A DNA stretch of 64,000 bases, taken from contig NZ_CP127832.1 in the NCBI RefSeq assembly GCF_030389495.1, positions 496,001 to 560,000 on the forward strand, in the 5' to 3' direction. The first letter of the stretch is position 1; the number at the start of each line of letters is the position of its first letter. This stretch comes from Ligilactobacillus cholophilus (lineage in GTDB: Bacteria > Bacillota > Bacilli > Lactobacillales > Lactobacillaceae). Shown piece by piece: positions 9,192-15,950 of the stretch. A program made the translations under genes and the position numbers. The notes below the pieces were generated by a model. The model was not told the DNA's origin, searched no databases, and worked only from the letters and a program-made list of their open reading frames with translations.

Positions 9192-10114
9192 TTAATTTTT
9201 TGTTCCATTTATATCATTGTTAGAATTATTTTGTTTATTAATTATTCTCATTAATATTATTCCAGTAATTTTGATTAAAATATAAATTAAAAAAAAGAAA
9301 AGAGATAATTCTAACGATAATAGTAGCCCTTTTTGAATTATACTAAAAAATTCAAATATTAATTTAGTAAAAGGAAGATTTTCCATTGTATCTTTTTTGA
9401 ATAATTCCATATCGCTAAAATAAATATAATCTATAAACTTCTTAAATGGTTTAAACTTCCAATTACTGTTTATTAATTTCATGACAATAATACTGATGTT
9501 AGCAATAGCAAGATTAAATTTGTAAAGTTTTATATCATTATCCTTAAAATTGATATTTATTTTTAAAAGATCATAGTATTTTTTATTTAAAAGAATACTA
9601 GCTATAGCATATATACAAGATAAAATTGATAACAAAAATATAATATCTTTGTTTATTATAAATAAACCAAATTGAAAAGATAGTACAAACATAAAAAGAA
9701 TTATTTTTAAATCATTTTTATTAAAAAAAAGATTTATAAAATACAATAAATTAAAAGATATAAGGGATATTAACGAAAAACAAAATATATCAAAATAATT
9801 GTTTAAATCAGCTATTAAAACTAAAAAGTATAACAAACTTAAAACCCCAAAATAAGAAAAATTTACAAGTTTTCGATGTTTATTTGCAAAAACTAAAGCT
9901 AAAATAGCTAAAAAAAAGTATATTATACCCCATACTCCAAAAATAAAAACATAGACAAAATCGTTAGCATTGGTTTTAGACAAAAAGAGTAAAATTAAAA
10001 AAAGTAAAATAGGACTAAGAATATTAAAAATTTTTCTGTAGCATTTAGTTTTTTTTTACTATTTATATAATTTTTAATCTGATACGAAAAATTCCTTTGT
10101 TTCAATTTTTTCAT
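9192..10114 (-). CDS. Multi-pass membrane protein, frame broken at a nine-A tract
   Basis: The long frame (to a TTG at 9983, 263 aa) is a very hydrophobic, AT-rich protein with about six to seven membrane segments (for example WGIIYFFLAILALVFA, LFFFLIYILIKITGIILM). The TTG has no ribosome binding site. A better start is the ATG at 10112-10114, preceded by AAAAGGAAG at good spacing and beginning MKKLKQRNFSYQIKN. The two parts are joined only if one base is added in the run of nine A (minus strand) at 10049-10057; this would also restore a first membrane segment, ILSPILLFLILLFL. Family not recognised. It could be a pseudogene, a phase-variable gene, or expressed by slippage. It lies in the int-immunity interval where prophages carry exclusion or defence genes. 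Confidence 0.55.
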
Positions 10115-10166
10115 GATAAACTTCCTTTTTTCAGCTTTTACTGTCACAGTGATTGGACGTAGTGAA

Positions 10167-10546
10167 TTAACTATTTTTCATACTTTTAATAACATTATCA
10201 AATAAATATCCTGGAACATTAATACTTGCATGAATGTAACAGAATTACCTTTATATCCCATATCTTTGAATATCGATAATAATTTAATTGCTTCTAAATT
10301 TGCTTCACGTTCCATTCGTTCTTGTGATGAATATGATGCATGATAACAATCATCATGATTTTAAATATGTGTAATTTCATAGGCAAGTTAAAAAGCAAGC
10401 TCATTTGGATTATACCAATTAGTATTTATTACAATTTTATCATATGTAGCTGAAATGCAGGGTAGAGTATTCTCATCTAATGACAACTAACCGACCTTAA
10501 TGCCTAAATCATCAGTTTTTTGTTTTAAAATTGATAATGGATTCAT
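10167..10546 (-). pseudogene. immA: ImmA/IrrE-type metallopeptidase, eroded
   Basis: Reading the minus strand from the ATG at 10544-10546 (preceded by AGGACGG) gives MNPLSILKQKTDDLGIKVG, stop, LSLDENTLPCISATYDKIV, INTNWYNPNELAF, stop, LAYEITHI, stop, NHDDCYHASYSSQERME, REANLEAIKLL, then after a frame change NVPGYLFDNVIKSMKNS and a stop at 10167-10169. The length (about 126 codons) and the EAN box fit phage ImmA proteins, which cleave the prophage repressor. The zinc motif HExxH has become YEITH, and there are at least three stops and a frameshift, so it is dead. Confidence 0.75.
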
Positions 10547-10860
10547 ATATAAACCGTCCTTTCTATTGTATAAATATGAATAAGAAGCGAATATCATTTG
10601 ATAAAACGATTTATTTAACTGCTGAAGAAATACAAATAATTTTGGATGCACTTTATTGTTTCCTAATATTACTTCTTCTAATAAAACATATTGGATTAAT
10701 TTATTGATCATTAAATCGTAATCTTTTTTTCCCCATTAAAGAATTAATAGTTTCGTTATTTTTGAAAAAAACAGGAGTATTAATCATAGTTTGATTGGAT
10801 TTCTTTATTTTCATAAAAATAACAGCAATATTTTTGAAGTTATTCATATAAAATTTTTCA
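10547..10860 (-). pseudogene. Unresolved protein remnant upstream of ImmA remnant
   Basis: Two minus-strand frames joined by one shift give a continuous stretch: SPYEKFYMNNFKNIAVIFMK and TPVFFKNNETINSLMGKK, then DYDLMINKLIQYVLLEEVIL and NKSFYQMIFASYSYLYNRKD, running without a stop into the ImmA start. The position is where a phage repressor would be expected, but I see no helix-turn-helix signature and cannot name it. It is probably a decayed gene of the element. Confidence 0.35.
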
Positions 10861-10933
10861 TAAGGAGATAATTCAATTATACAGAAAGAAAATTTATAAG
10901 TATTGAGAATCAGGTAGAAAGGAAGAATTCAAA

Positions 10934-11157
10934 ATGAAATTTTGCGAAGCAATTGAAGAAATTAAAAATGCAGGCGGATTATTGGAGTGAAGCACTTGGG
11001 GACGTACTGTGTGTGATAGATTTAAAAGAGCCAATGATTATGTTTGATGAAAATTGTGAACGAAGACTATAGACCACATGAATTAAAAGTAAGTAGCTCT
11101 CTAGATTATATTATAGATATGGATTGTGAAGTAAAAGAAGTATTCTCTCCAGAATGA
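10934..11157 (+). pseudogene. DUF2829 / Thoeris anti-defence 2-like phage protein, eroded
   Basis: From the ATG at 10934 (after AAAGGAAG) the frames read MKFCEAIEEIKNAGGLLE, stop, STWGRTVC, shift, VIDLKEPMIMFDENCERR, shift, RPHELKVSSSLDYIIDMDCE, VKEVFSPE, stop. The start (xF.EAIE..K.G) and the ending (DYII.. .D.EVKEVF) resemble DUF2829 proteins of phages, the family that includes Thoeris anti-defence 2 proteins. At least one stop and two shifts make it non-functional. The resemblance is by eye only. Confidence 0.45.
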
Positions 11158-11277
11158 AACACGCTATGGTTAGGAATTATTTAATTAGCAATAGAAGCAA
11201 TTCAATCACTTCCATGATGTGTGGATATAAGAAAGCTTATTGGGGGCTCTATCTAATTTACATTTGTTCAATTCATT

Positions 11278-11310
11278 TTTACTTTTGATATGGATAAGAA
11301 CTTGTAATTT
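11278..11310 (+). repeat. Right attachment-site repeat (attR)
   Basis: An exact copy of 6978-7010, including ACTTTTGATATGGATAAGAA and the former pepD stop codon. It marks the right end of the island. Beyond it lies a terminator that probably served pepD before insertion. Confidence 0.85.
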
Positions 11311-11320
11311 TAAAATTAGA

Positions 11321-11350
11321 GCAATAAACAATGTGTTTATTGCTTTTTTT
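11321..11350 (+). terminator. Terminator, probably the original one of pepD
   Basis: GCAATAAACA (11321-11330) pairs perfectly with TGTTTATTGC (11334-11343) around a 3-base loop, followed by seven T. It lies 11 bases after attR, where pepD's own terminator would be in an uninterrupted chromosome. Confidence 0.8.
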
Positions 11351-11461
11351 ATAATATATTGGGCACTATGTTTGGAAAATGAATATTTTACAAACGAAAA
11401 TATTTTTGTTAAAGTTTAAGTAAAGGTTAAGTGATTAACTTTTCCTTAAAGGGTGATGAAA

Positions 11462-11767
11462 ATGTATATTATTGTAAATAATAAAAATAATAAGGTTTGT
11501 GCGGAGTGGAGTCATTTAAATCATAATGATATCCATATTTGTTGGAAAACTTATTACGAGATTGAGAGTGCAAATAGTTATAGATCAGATAACACACATG
11601 TAAAGAAATTTAATTCAAAGTATGATGCAGAGCAATTCGCATCAAATTATTTTGAAGATAATGATTTAGAGATTATTTCAACTAATTTAATTCAAAGAAA
11701 TATCGATCAATTAATTGAAAAAATAAAATATGAATCTCACCATACACATATTCATCATATGTATTAA
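11462..11767 (+). CDS. Hypothetical protein, about 101 aa
   Basis: A small soluble protein starting MYIIVNNKNNKVCAEWSHLN and ending in a His-rich tail (ESHHTHIHHMY). Starts at GTG 11453, ATG 11456 and ATG 11462 are all in frame; AAAGGG at 11448-11453 is 8 bases before 11462, which is preferred. I do not recognise the family. The C-terminal histidines could bind a metal, but this is only a possibility. It lies just outside the pepD island and ends before a good terminator, so it is probably a single-gene unit. Confidence 0.5.
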   Translation: MYIIVNNKNNKVCAEWSHLNHNDIHICWKTYYEIESANSYRSDNTHVKKFNSKYDAEQFASNYFEDNDLEIISTNLIQRNIDQLIEKIKYESHHTHIHHMY

Positions 11768-11839
11768 TTAAAAAGAATAAATTTTTGTAGTAAGAGTTTT
11801 TTTAACATAGGGGATCTAAGTGTTATTAAGCTGTTATGA

Positions 11840-11866
11840 AGTAGTATCAACCGATACTACTTTTTA
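11840..11866 (+). terminator. Terminator after the 101-aa hypothetical gene
   Basis: AGTAGTATC (11840-11848) pairs with GATACTACT (11853-11861) around a 4-base loop and is followed by a T run. Confidence 0.75.
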
Positions 11867-12109
11867 TTTTGCAAAAAATTACTGAATATGAATAATTTAA
11901 CTATTAATTTCAATGTTTTTCGCCAAGGATTCTTCTTGTTTTGCATTTATTATAATGAAAAATAACTTTTATTTTATCATTTGATAATTTCAAGGTGCTT
12001 AATCAGAATGAAATCATAATACTTTTTAAAACTTTTTTTAAAATAATCGTTAAAAACCTTATATTTAATTTGATAAACTTACTATTGCCCCATAAAAGGA
12101 GGAATAACT

Positions 12110-12361
12110 ATGTTACATTTAATTTGGGTTATGATCGTAGGTGCAGTCATCGGTATTATCGCTGGCTGGATTACAAAACGTGGTGGTTCAATGAACTGGA
12201 TCATCAATATTGTCGCAGGTCTTTTAGGATCTTACTTAGGAGAATCATTACTTGGTTCATGGGGATGGACAGTAGCAGGAATTGCAGTATTTCCTGCTAT
12301 AATCGGTGCCGTAATCTTAGTTCTTGTAGCAAGTGCAATTATTGGTCTTATAAAGAAATAA
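12110..12361 (+). CDS. GlsB/YeaQ/YmgE family stress-response membrane protein
   Basis: An 83-residue protein made of about three membrane segments: LIWVMIVGAVIGIIAGWI, then INIVAGLLGSYLGESLL, then AVFPAIIGAVILVLVASAII. The glycine-rich pattern GxxxGxxAGW and GLLGxxLG is that of the transglycosylase-associated/GlsB family, small membrane proteins linked to general and envelope stress in Gram-positive bacteria. Biochemical function is not established. A strong AAAGGAGG precedes the ATG. It stands alone with its own terminator; a longer overlapping frame is not coding. Confidence 0.85.
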   Translation: MLHLIWVMIVGAVIGIIAGWITKRGGSMNWIINIVAGLLGSYLGESLLGSWGWTVAGIAVFPAIIGAVILVLVASAIIGLIKK

Positions 12362-12388
12362 TTTTTTTAGTTACATGGGGTAAATGAA

Positions 12389-12416
12389 AAGATAGTATCT
12401 AACTATCTTTTTTTAT
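12389..12416 (+). terminator. Terminator after GlsB-like gene
   Basis: AAGATAGT (12389-12396) pairs with ACTATCTT (12402-12409) around a 5-base loop; a T tract follows. Confidence 0.75.
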
Positions 12417-12524
12417 TTTGAGTAAATTATATTTTCATGTATTTCTTAATAATTATGAAAAACATTATCTTTGCTATTATAGATGTATTAATGGACACAT
12501 TTATGTAGATTATATATAATTTAC

Positions 12525-12647
12525 GTAAGAGTACGAGCCATGTACTATTTGGCACTATAGAGAATAATGGATAGAGATTTTATGTTCTTCATCATATTTT
12601 CATAGAACTATAAATAGTGTTAAATTTTATTATTTATAGTTTTTTTA
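12525..12647 (+). ncRNA. Possible small RNA ending in a strong terminator
   Basis: The stretch 12417-12692 has no convincing gene, yet contains a full terminator: AACTATAAATA (12606-12616) pairs with TATTTATAGTT (12631-12641), then seven T. A TATATAAT lies near 12515, and short inverted repeats occur at 12530-12560 (GAGTAC..GTACTA, GCCA..TGGC). A transcript of roughly 120 bases from about 12525 would fit. The only direct evidence is a terminator without a gene before it; the family is unknown. Confidence 0.3.
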
Positions 12648-12692
12648 TTTTGCAATTTTACATATTATATTAGTAAGAGAGGAGAGAACCTA

Positions 12693-12974
12693 ATGAATAA
12701 AGAATATTCTTTGATTATCAGTAATGATGATATTGAATTTTTGAAAAGTGATTTCAGTGGAATTTACAGTTTATTAAGTCCACGTTTATCAAGTTATAGT
12801 AAAAATAGTCAAGTTGCTTATTTTGAAAATGAAAATGATTTTCAAGAATTATGGAATCGATTTTCATTTGAGATCAGTAATGCAGTTGATCAAAATGGCG
12901 AATTAAGTAGCTCAGGAAAGAGATTACAAAAGATTTGGAATGAGAAGAATCTTGAAAATAACGGTAAAATGTGA
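12693..12974 (+). CDS. Hypothetical protein, 93 aa
   Basis: A 93-residue acidic soluble protein beginning MNKEYSLIISNDDIEFLKSD, with AYFENENDFQELWNRFSFEI in the middle. The ATG follows AGAGAGGAGAGA, a good ribosome binding site. No family recognised and no membrane segment. It ends 51 bases before the amino-acid permease with no terminator between, so the two may be cotranscribed. Confidence 0.55.
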   Translation: MNKEYSLIISNDDIEFLKSDFSGIYSLLSPRLSSYSKNSQVAYFENENDFQELWNRFSFEISNAVDQNGELSSSGKRLQKIWNEKNLENNGKM

Positions 12975-13025
12975 TAATTTTAATATTATTATAATGCAAA
13001 TATAATTTGATAGGAGTAAAGCGAA

Positions 13026-14420
13026 ATGGAGCCGAAAAAAAGTGAAGTAAAACTTAAACGATCAATGTCTGCTGGTCAATTAGAAATGATTTCATTAGGT
13101 GGAGCAATCGGTGTTGGATTGTTCATGGGATCAAATTCAACGATTAAGTGGACAGGACCATCAGTTGTTTTAGCATATGCTCTTGTGGGGGTATTATTAT
13201 ATATCATCATGCGTGCATTAGGTGAAATGTTGTATATTAATCCAGGAACAGGATCATTTGCAAGTTTTGCAACTGAATATGTTCATCCAATGGCTGGATA
13301 TATGGCAGAGTGGTCAAACGTAATCGAATATATCATAGTTGGTATGAGTGAAGTTGTTGCGGCAACTGAATATTTGAATTATTGGTGGCCTAATTTACCA
13401 GATTGGTCGGCAGGGCTAGTTGTTATCTTTTTCTTAACTGCTGCCAATTTATTATCAGCTAAAACATATGGTACATTGGAATTTTACTTTTCAATGATTA
13501 AAGTTGTAACAATTATCTTAATGATTATTCTTGGTTTATTGATTATCGTATTTGGAATTGGTCATCACGGTATTCCAATTGGTTTTTCAAACCTATGGAG
13601 TCATGGTGGATTCTTCCCAGGTGGCTTTAAAGGATTTATGTTCTCATTAGCTATTGTAGTTGGTTCATATCAAGGAATTGAATTATTAGGAATTTCAGCT
13701 GGAGAAGCTAAAGAACCACAAAAAGCAATTGTTAAATCAATTAAATCAGTAATCTTGAGAATTTTAATTTTCTATGTTGGTGCTATTTTTGTTATTGTAA
13801 CTATTTACCCATGGGATAAATTAGGTTCAATTGGTTCTCCATTCGTAGAAACATTTGCTAAGATTGGAATTACAAGTGCTGCAGGAATTATTAACTTTGT
13901 TGTATTAACAGCTGCAATGTCTGGTGCAAACTCTGGAATTTACAGTTCAAGTCGAATGCTATTCAAATTAGCACACGAAGGTGATGCTCCTAAAGCATTA
14001 GGTAAGTTATCTAAACATATGGTACCTAATAGAGCTATTTTAGCAATTTCATTTGGTATTTTATTAGGATTTATTTTAAACACAGTCCTTGCTGCTTTAA
14101 ATAAATCAACATCAAATTTATTCGTTATTATCTTTAGTTCTAGTGTTCTACCAGGAATGGTACCATGGTTTGTAATTTTATTAGCAGAATTACACTTTAG
14201 AAAAAATAATCCAGAAATTATGAAGGATCATCCATTTAAATTACCATTGTATCCATTATCAAATTACATTGCATTATTATCAATGTTTATCATTGTTGTA
14301 TTTATGTTTATTAATCCAGATACAAGAGTTTCTGTTTCAGTTGGTGCAGTATTATTAATTGTTTTAATGATAGTTTATATAATGCGCCATGGATTATCTA
14401 AAGATCGAAAAGTTAAATAA
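13026..14420 (+). CDS. Amino acid permease (APC superfamily, AAT family)
   Basis: A 464-residue permease with about 12 membrane segments. The start RSMSAGQLEMISLGGAIGVGLFMGS is the hallmark of the amino acid transporter (AAT) family, the GxIGxGLF substrate-binding bend in helix 1; GELLGISAGEAKEPQKAIVK follows helix 6. Members are proton-coupled uptake systems for proline, GABA, aromatic or basic amino acids; the substrate cannot be assigned here. A GGAG precedes the ATG by 9 bases. It may be cotranscribed with the 93-aa gene and ends at a palindromic terminator shared with the opposing gene. Confidence 0.88.
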   Translation: MEPKKSEVKLKRSMSAGQLEMISLGGAIGVGLFMGSNSTIKWTGPSVVLAYALVGVLLYIIMRALGEMLYINPGTGSFASFATEYVHPMAGYMAEWSNVIEYIIVGMSEVVAATEYLNYWWPNLPDWSAGLVVIFFLTAANLLSAKTYGTLEFYFSMIKVVTIILMIILGLLIIVFGIGHHGIPIGFSNLWSHGGFFPGGFKGFMFSLAIVVGSYQGIELLGISAGEAKEPQKAIVKSIKSVILRILIFYVGAIFVIVTIYPWDKLGSIGSPFVETFAKIGITSAAGIINFVVLTAAMSGANSGIYSSSRMLFKLAHEGDAPKALGKLSKHMVPNRAILAISFGILLGFILNTVLAALNKSTSNLFVIIFSSSVLPGMVPWFVILLAELHFRKNNPEIMKDHPFKLPLYPLSNYIALLSMFIIVVFMFINPDTRVSVSVGAVLLIVLMIVYIMRHGLSKDRKVK

Positions 14421-14433
14421 TAAAGAATATAAA

Positions 14434-14467
14434 AACCTCTATTATGAATTCATAATAGAGGTTTTTT
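14434..14467. terminator. Terminator after the permease
   Basis: A perfect 30-base palindrome: AACCTCTATTATGAA pairs with its copy TTCATAATAGAGGTT, then six T. It serves the permease. Confidence 0.85.
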
Positions 14468-14473
14468 AATGTA

Positions 14474-14502
14474 GTAAAAAAGCTCCCTAAAAAAAGGAGC
14501 TT
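14474..14502 (-). terminator. Terminator of the small membrane-protein gene
   Basis: On the minus strand AAGCTCC (14502-14496) pairs with GGAGCTT (14486-14480) and is followed by a T tract. It lies just after the stop at 14512. Confidence 0.7.
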
Positions 14503-14511
14503 ATGTATTAA

Positions 14512-14895
14512 TTATTGTTCTGCATTTGTATTAGTAGTATTTTTAGCAGCATGTTGTTGGAATAAAAAGACACATGAAATTATTAATAAAACAATTGCAG
14601 GAAAAGCAAGTAATGCTGTAAATCCAAAACAAACACTTCCAATAGTTCCTAAAATACCACCAGTCATTTTAATGCCATTCTTGTGAGATTGGTAAATACA
14701 AATTGCATTCAAAACAACTCCAACCCACGCCATGCCATAAAAGAATACTGCTGCACCATCAGTTGCTCCAGCTGTTGCACCCGCAGCATCAGAAAATGCA
14801 GTACCGAAAATGACAAACCATGAAATAGTGAATAATACACAATTGATAATATTAAAAATGGCTGTCCATGTATTAATTTTTAGTTTTTTAACCAT
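14512..14895 (-). CDS. Small four-helix membrane protein
   Basis: A 127-residue protein with about four hydrophobic segments: IFNIINCVLFTISWFVIFG, then FFYGMAWVGVVLNAICIY, then GTIGSVCFGFTALL and FPAIVLLIISCVFLF. An alanine/glycine-rich loop (SDAAGATAGATDGAA) lies between the first two. The layout recalls DUF4064-type proteins, but I cannot name the family firmly. AGGAGG lies 8 bases before the ATG. It is a single-gene unit with its own terminator. Localisation in the membrane is secure; function unknown. Confidence 0.65.
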   Translation of the reverse strand: MVKKLKINTWTAIFNIINCVLFTISWFVIFGTAFSDAAGATAGATDGAAVFFYGMAWVGVVLNAICIYQSHKNGIKMTGGILGTIGSVCFGFTALLAFPAIVLLIISCVFLFQQHAAKNTTNTNAEQ

Positions 14896-15174
14896 AATTA
14901 ATACCTCCTAAAAATAATTACTTAGCTTTTAACGTCATCAAGATTTGGACTCTATTAAATAAAATAATTTACATTTTAGATAAATATATTTTAATATTAA
15001 TTCACATTTATATCAATAATTTTATTAAAATTTGAGTAGTGAATATTACATTATTAAAAAATAAATTGAAATAAAGTAACATGAAAGGAATATACGTCGA
15101 AGAATAGGTGATAATTTTAATCCAATTTAAATTTGAGATAAAATAGAATTATCCTTCTTGAGAAAGGAGGGTAG

Positions 15175-15194
15175 ATGTTGGAACTTTTATTTAC
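15175..15194 (+). repeat. Direct repeat a of the type I TA locus
   Basis: ATGTTGGAACTTTTATTTAC begins at the toxin start codon and recurs with one mismatch at 15342-15361. In Fst systems such a pair lets the antisense RNA bind the toxin mRNA at the start codon. Confidence 0.7.
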
Positions 15195-15267
15195 ACTCGT
15201 TGTTGCACCAATCATTGTTAATTGTGTCACTGAACTATTCAAAGAATGGCTTAAACATAGGAGATGA
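15175..15267 (+). CDS. Type I toxin-antitoxin toxin, Fst family (30 aa)
   Basis: An ATG preceded by AAAGGAGG opens a 30-codon ORF: MLELLFTLVVAPIIVNCV, then TELFKEWLKHRR and stop. This is the Fst/Lpt plan: a short N-terminus, a single membrane helix with the conserved Ala-Pro-Ile pair, a Trp at the membrane exit and a charged tail. Family members insert in the cell's own membrane and stop growth. The nearby signals (20-base direct repeats across the start codon and beyond the terminator, antisense promoter) match the Enterococcus pAD1 par arrangement, which gives strong support to a working toxin. The leader bases CCTTCTTGAGAAAGG could fold back on the ribosome binding site, as known for Fst mRNA. 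Confidence 0.8.
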   Translation: MLELLFTLVVAPIIVNCVTELFKEWLKHRR

Positions 15268-15287
15268 TGATTGAGTAACAGCAAAAT

Positions 15288-15340
15288 AAAAAGGCTTCTT
15301 TGGTTAGATGCTGGAACCATTTAACCATTGAAGTCTTTTT
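15288..15340. terminator. Bidirectional terminator shared by toxin mRNA and antisense RNA
   Basis: AAAAAGGCTTC at the left pairs with GAAGTCTTTTT at the right, and an inner TGGTTA pairs with TAACCA. Runs of A and T on both sides allow termination in both directions, the arrangement of Fst loci. Confidence 0.7.
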
Positions 15341-15341
15341 A

Positions 15342-15361
15342 ATGTTGAAACTTTTATTTAC
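15342..15361 (+). repeat. Direct repeat b of the type I TA locus
   Basis: ATGTTGAAACTTTTATTTAC matches 15175-15194 at 19 of 20 positions and lies beyond the terminator, at the expected 5' end of the antisense RNA. Confidence 0.7.
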
Positions 15362-15367
15362 GACTTA

Positions 15368-15395
15368 ATTATAACATAAAAAATATGTCCCGCAA
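15368..15395 (-). promoter_or_regulatory. Promoter of antitoxin RNA
   Basis: On the minus strand TTGCGG (15395-15390), 16 bases, TATAAT (15373-15368). Placement fits an RNA start at the repeat. Confidence 0.6.
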
Positions 15396-15471
15396 CTTGA
15401 TTGAATTAGCTATATAGCATTTTCGGGCATAAAGAATATGAGGATGATATATACAATATATAAATTCATAA

Positions 15472-15508
15472 TATAATAAAACACCGTAAAATCAAAGATT
15501 CACGGTGC
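15472..15508 (-). terminator. Terminator after tRNA-Ser(CGA)
   Basis: On the minus strand CACCGT (15507-15502) pairs with ACGGTG (15487-15482), extended by GAATC/GATTT, then TTTTATTATATT. Confidence 0.65.
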
Positions 15509-15530
15509 TTAATAAAGGAATGTTTTATAA

Positions 15531-15618
15531 AGGAAAGTACAGGATTTGAACCTGCGCGCCGGTTATTGCCGGTTCGGCGGATTTCGAGTCCGCTGCATTA
15601 CCACTCTGCCAACTTTCC
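15531..15618 (-). tRNA. tRNA-Ser, anticodon CGA
   Basis: The minus strand folds as a class II tRNA: acceptor GGAAAGT pairs with ACTTTCC, D arm with GCAGAGTGGTAATGC, anticodon stem CGGA/TCCG with loop CTCGAAA (anticodon CGA, reads UCG), a long variable arm CGAACCGGC..GCCGGCG type, and T arm with GGTTCAAATCC. The base after the acceptor stem is T rather than the G usual for serine tRNAs, and CCA is not encoded. It has its own terminator. Confidence 0.92.
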
Positions 15619-15653
15619 ATCGCTTTAATTATAACAGTTTTAATAAAATAGAT

Positions 15654-15681
15654 AAAAAGATCCGTAATGGACGGATCTTTT
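15654..15681 (-). terminator. Terminator after tRNA-Ser(UGA)
   Basis: AAAAGATCCGT and ACGGATCTTTT form an 11-bp stem with a 5-base loop between the two tRNA genes; on the minus strand a T run follows. Confidence 0.75.
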
Positions 15682-15694
15682 CAATCTATTAGAA

Positions 15695-15786
15695 AGGAGG
15701 ATGAGAGATTCGAACTCTCGCGCCGAGTTGCCCCGACCTGACGGTTTTCAAGACCGTTCCCTTCAGCCAGACTTGGGTAATCCTCC
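15695..15786 (-). tRNA. tRNA-Ser, anticodon UGA
   Basis: Class II tRNA on the minus strand: acceptor GGAGGAT pairs with ATCCTCC, anticodon stem ACGGT/ACCGT with loop CTTGAAA (anticodon TGA), long variable arm, T arm with GAGTTCGAATCTC. CCA is not encoded. It reads UCA and other UCN codons, the commoner serine codons here. Separated from tRNA-Ser(CGA) by a terminator, so the two have separate transcripts. Confidence 0.95.
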
Positions 15787-15950
15787 ATATGTATTAACAA
15801 CACTTTAACAGTATATAAAGAATATAAGTATATGTCAAGATTTTTTTACGGATTTAAAAAATAGAAGAAATTTTGTTAAAAAAGGAAAATGTTTTTACTA
15901 TTAAAGTTATAATAGTATCCGAGTTGATAATATATTGAAGGAGATATAAA

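Larger units (their letters stand above)
6978..11310. mobile_element. Degenerate prophage/genomic island integrated in the 3' end of pepD
   Basis: A 4.3-kb AT-rich segment bounded by perfect 33-bp direct repeats (6978-7010 and 11278-11310). A wrecked tyrosine integrase lies just inside the left repeat, the usual place for a phage or island integrase. The order on the minus strand (unresolved remnant, ImmA-like, membrane protein, small ORF, unknown 265-aa protein, integrase), with a remnant phage gene pointing the other way at 10934, resembles the lysogeny end of a Siphoviridae-type prophage in which structural genes have been lost. pepD's presumed native terminator sits just beyond the right repeat. 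The boundaries are seen directly; phage origin is inferred. Confidence 0.82.
15288..15361 (-). ncRNA. Antitoxin RNA (RNA II) of the Fst-type locus
   Basis: A minus-strand promoter (TTGCGG at 15390-15395, 16-base spacer, TATAAT at 15368-15373) should start an RNA at about 15361, exactly at the complement of the second direct repeat, and run into the shared terminator, giving about 74 bases. The 5' part would be complementary to the repeat at the toxin start codon, and the 3' part to the terminator stem, the two contact points described for RNA II of par. Predicted from signals and arrangement. Confidence 0.65.

Noticed and set aside
10487-10711. 74-codon minus-strand frame as a gene
   Set aside because: Its end is the N-terminus of the ImmA remnant and its first part is an unresolved remnant; no own ribosome binding site.
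11995-12387. 130-codon frame over the GlsB-like gene
   Set aside because: Overlaps the clear membrane protein in another frame and has an Arg/Cys/Trp-rich composition typical of a shadow frame.
15117-15320. 67-codon minus-strand frame
   Set aside because: Antisense to the Fst-type toxin gene and terminator; no ribosome binding site.
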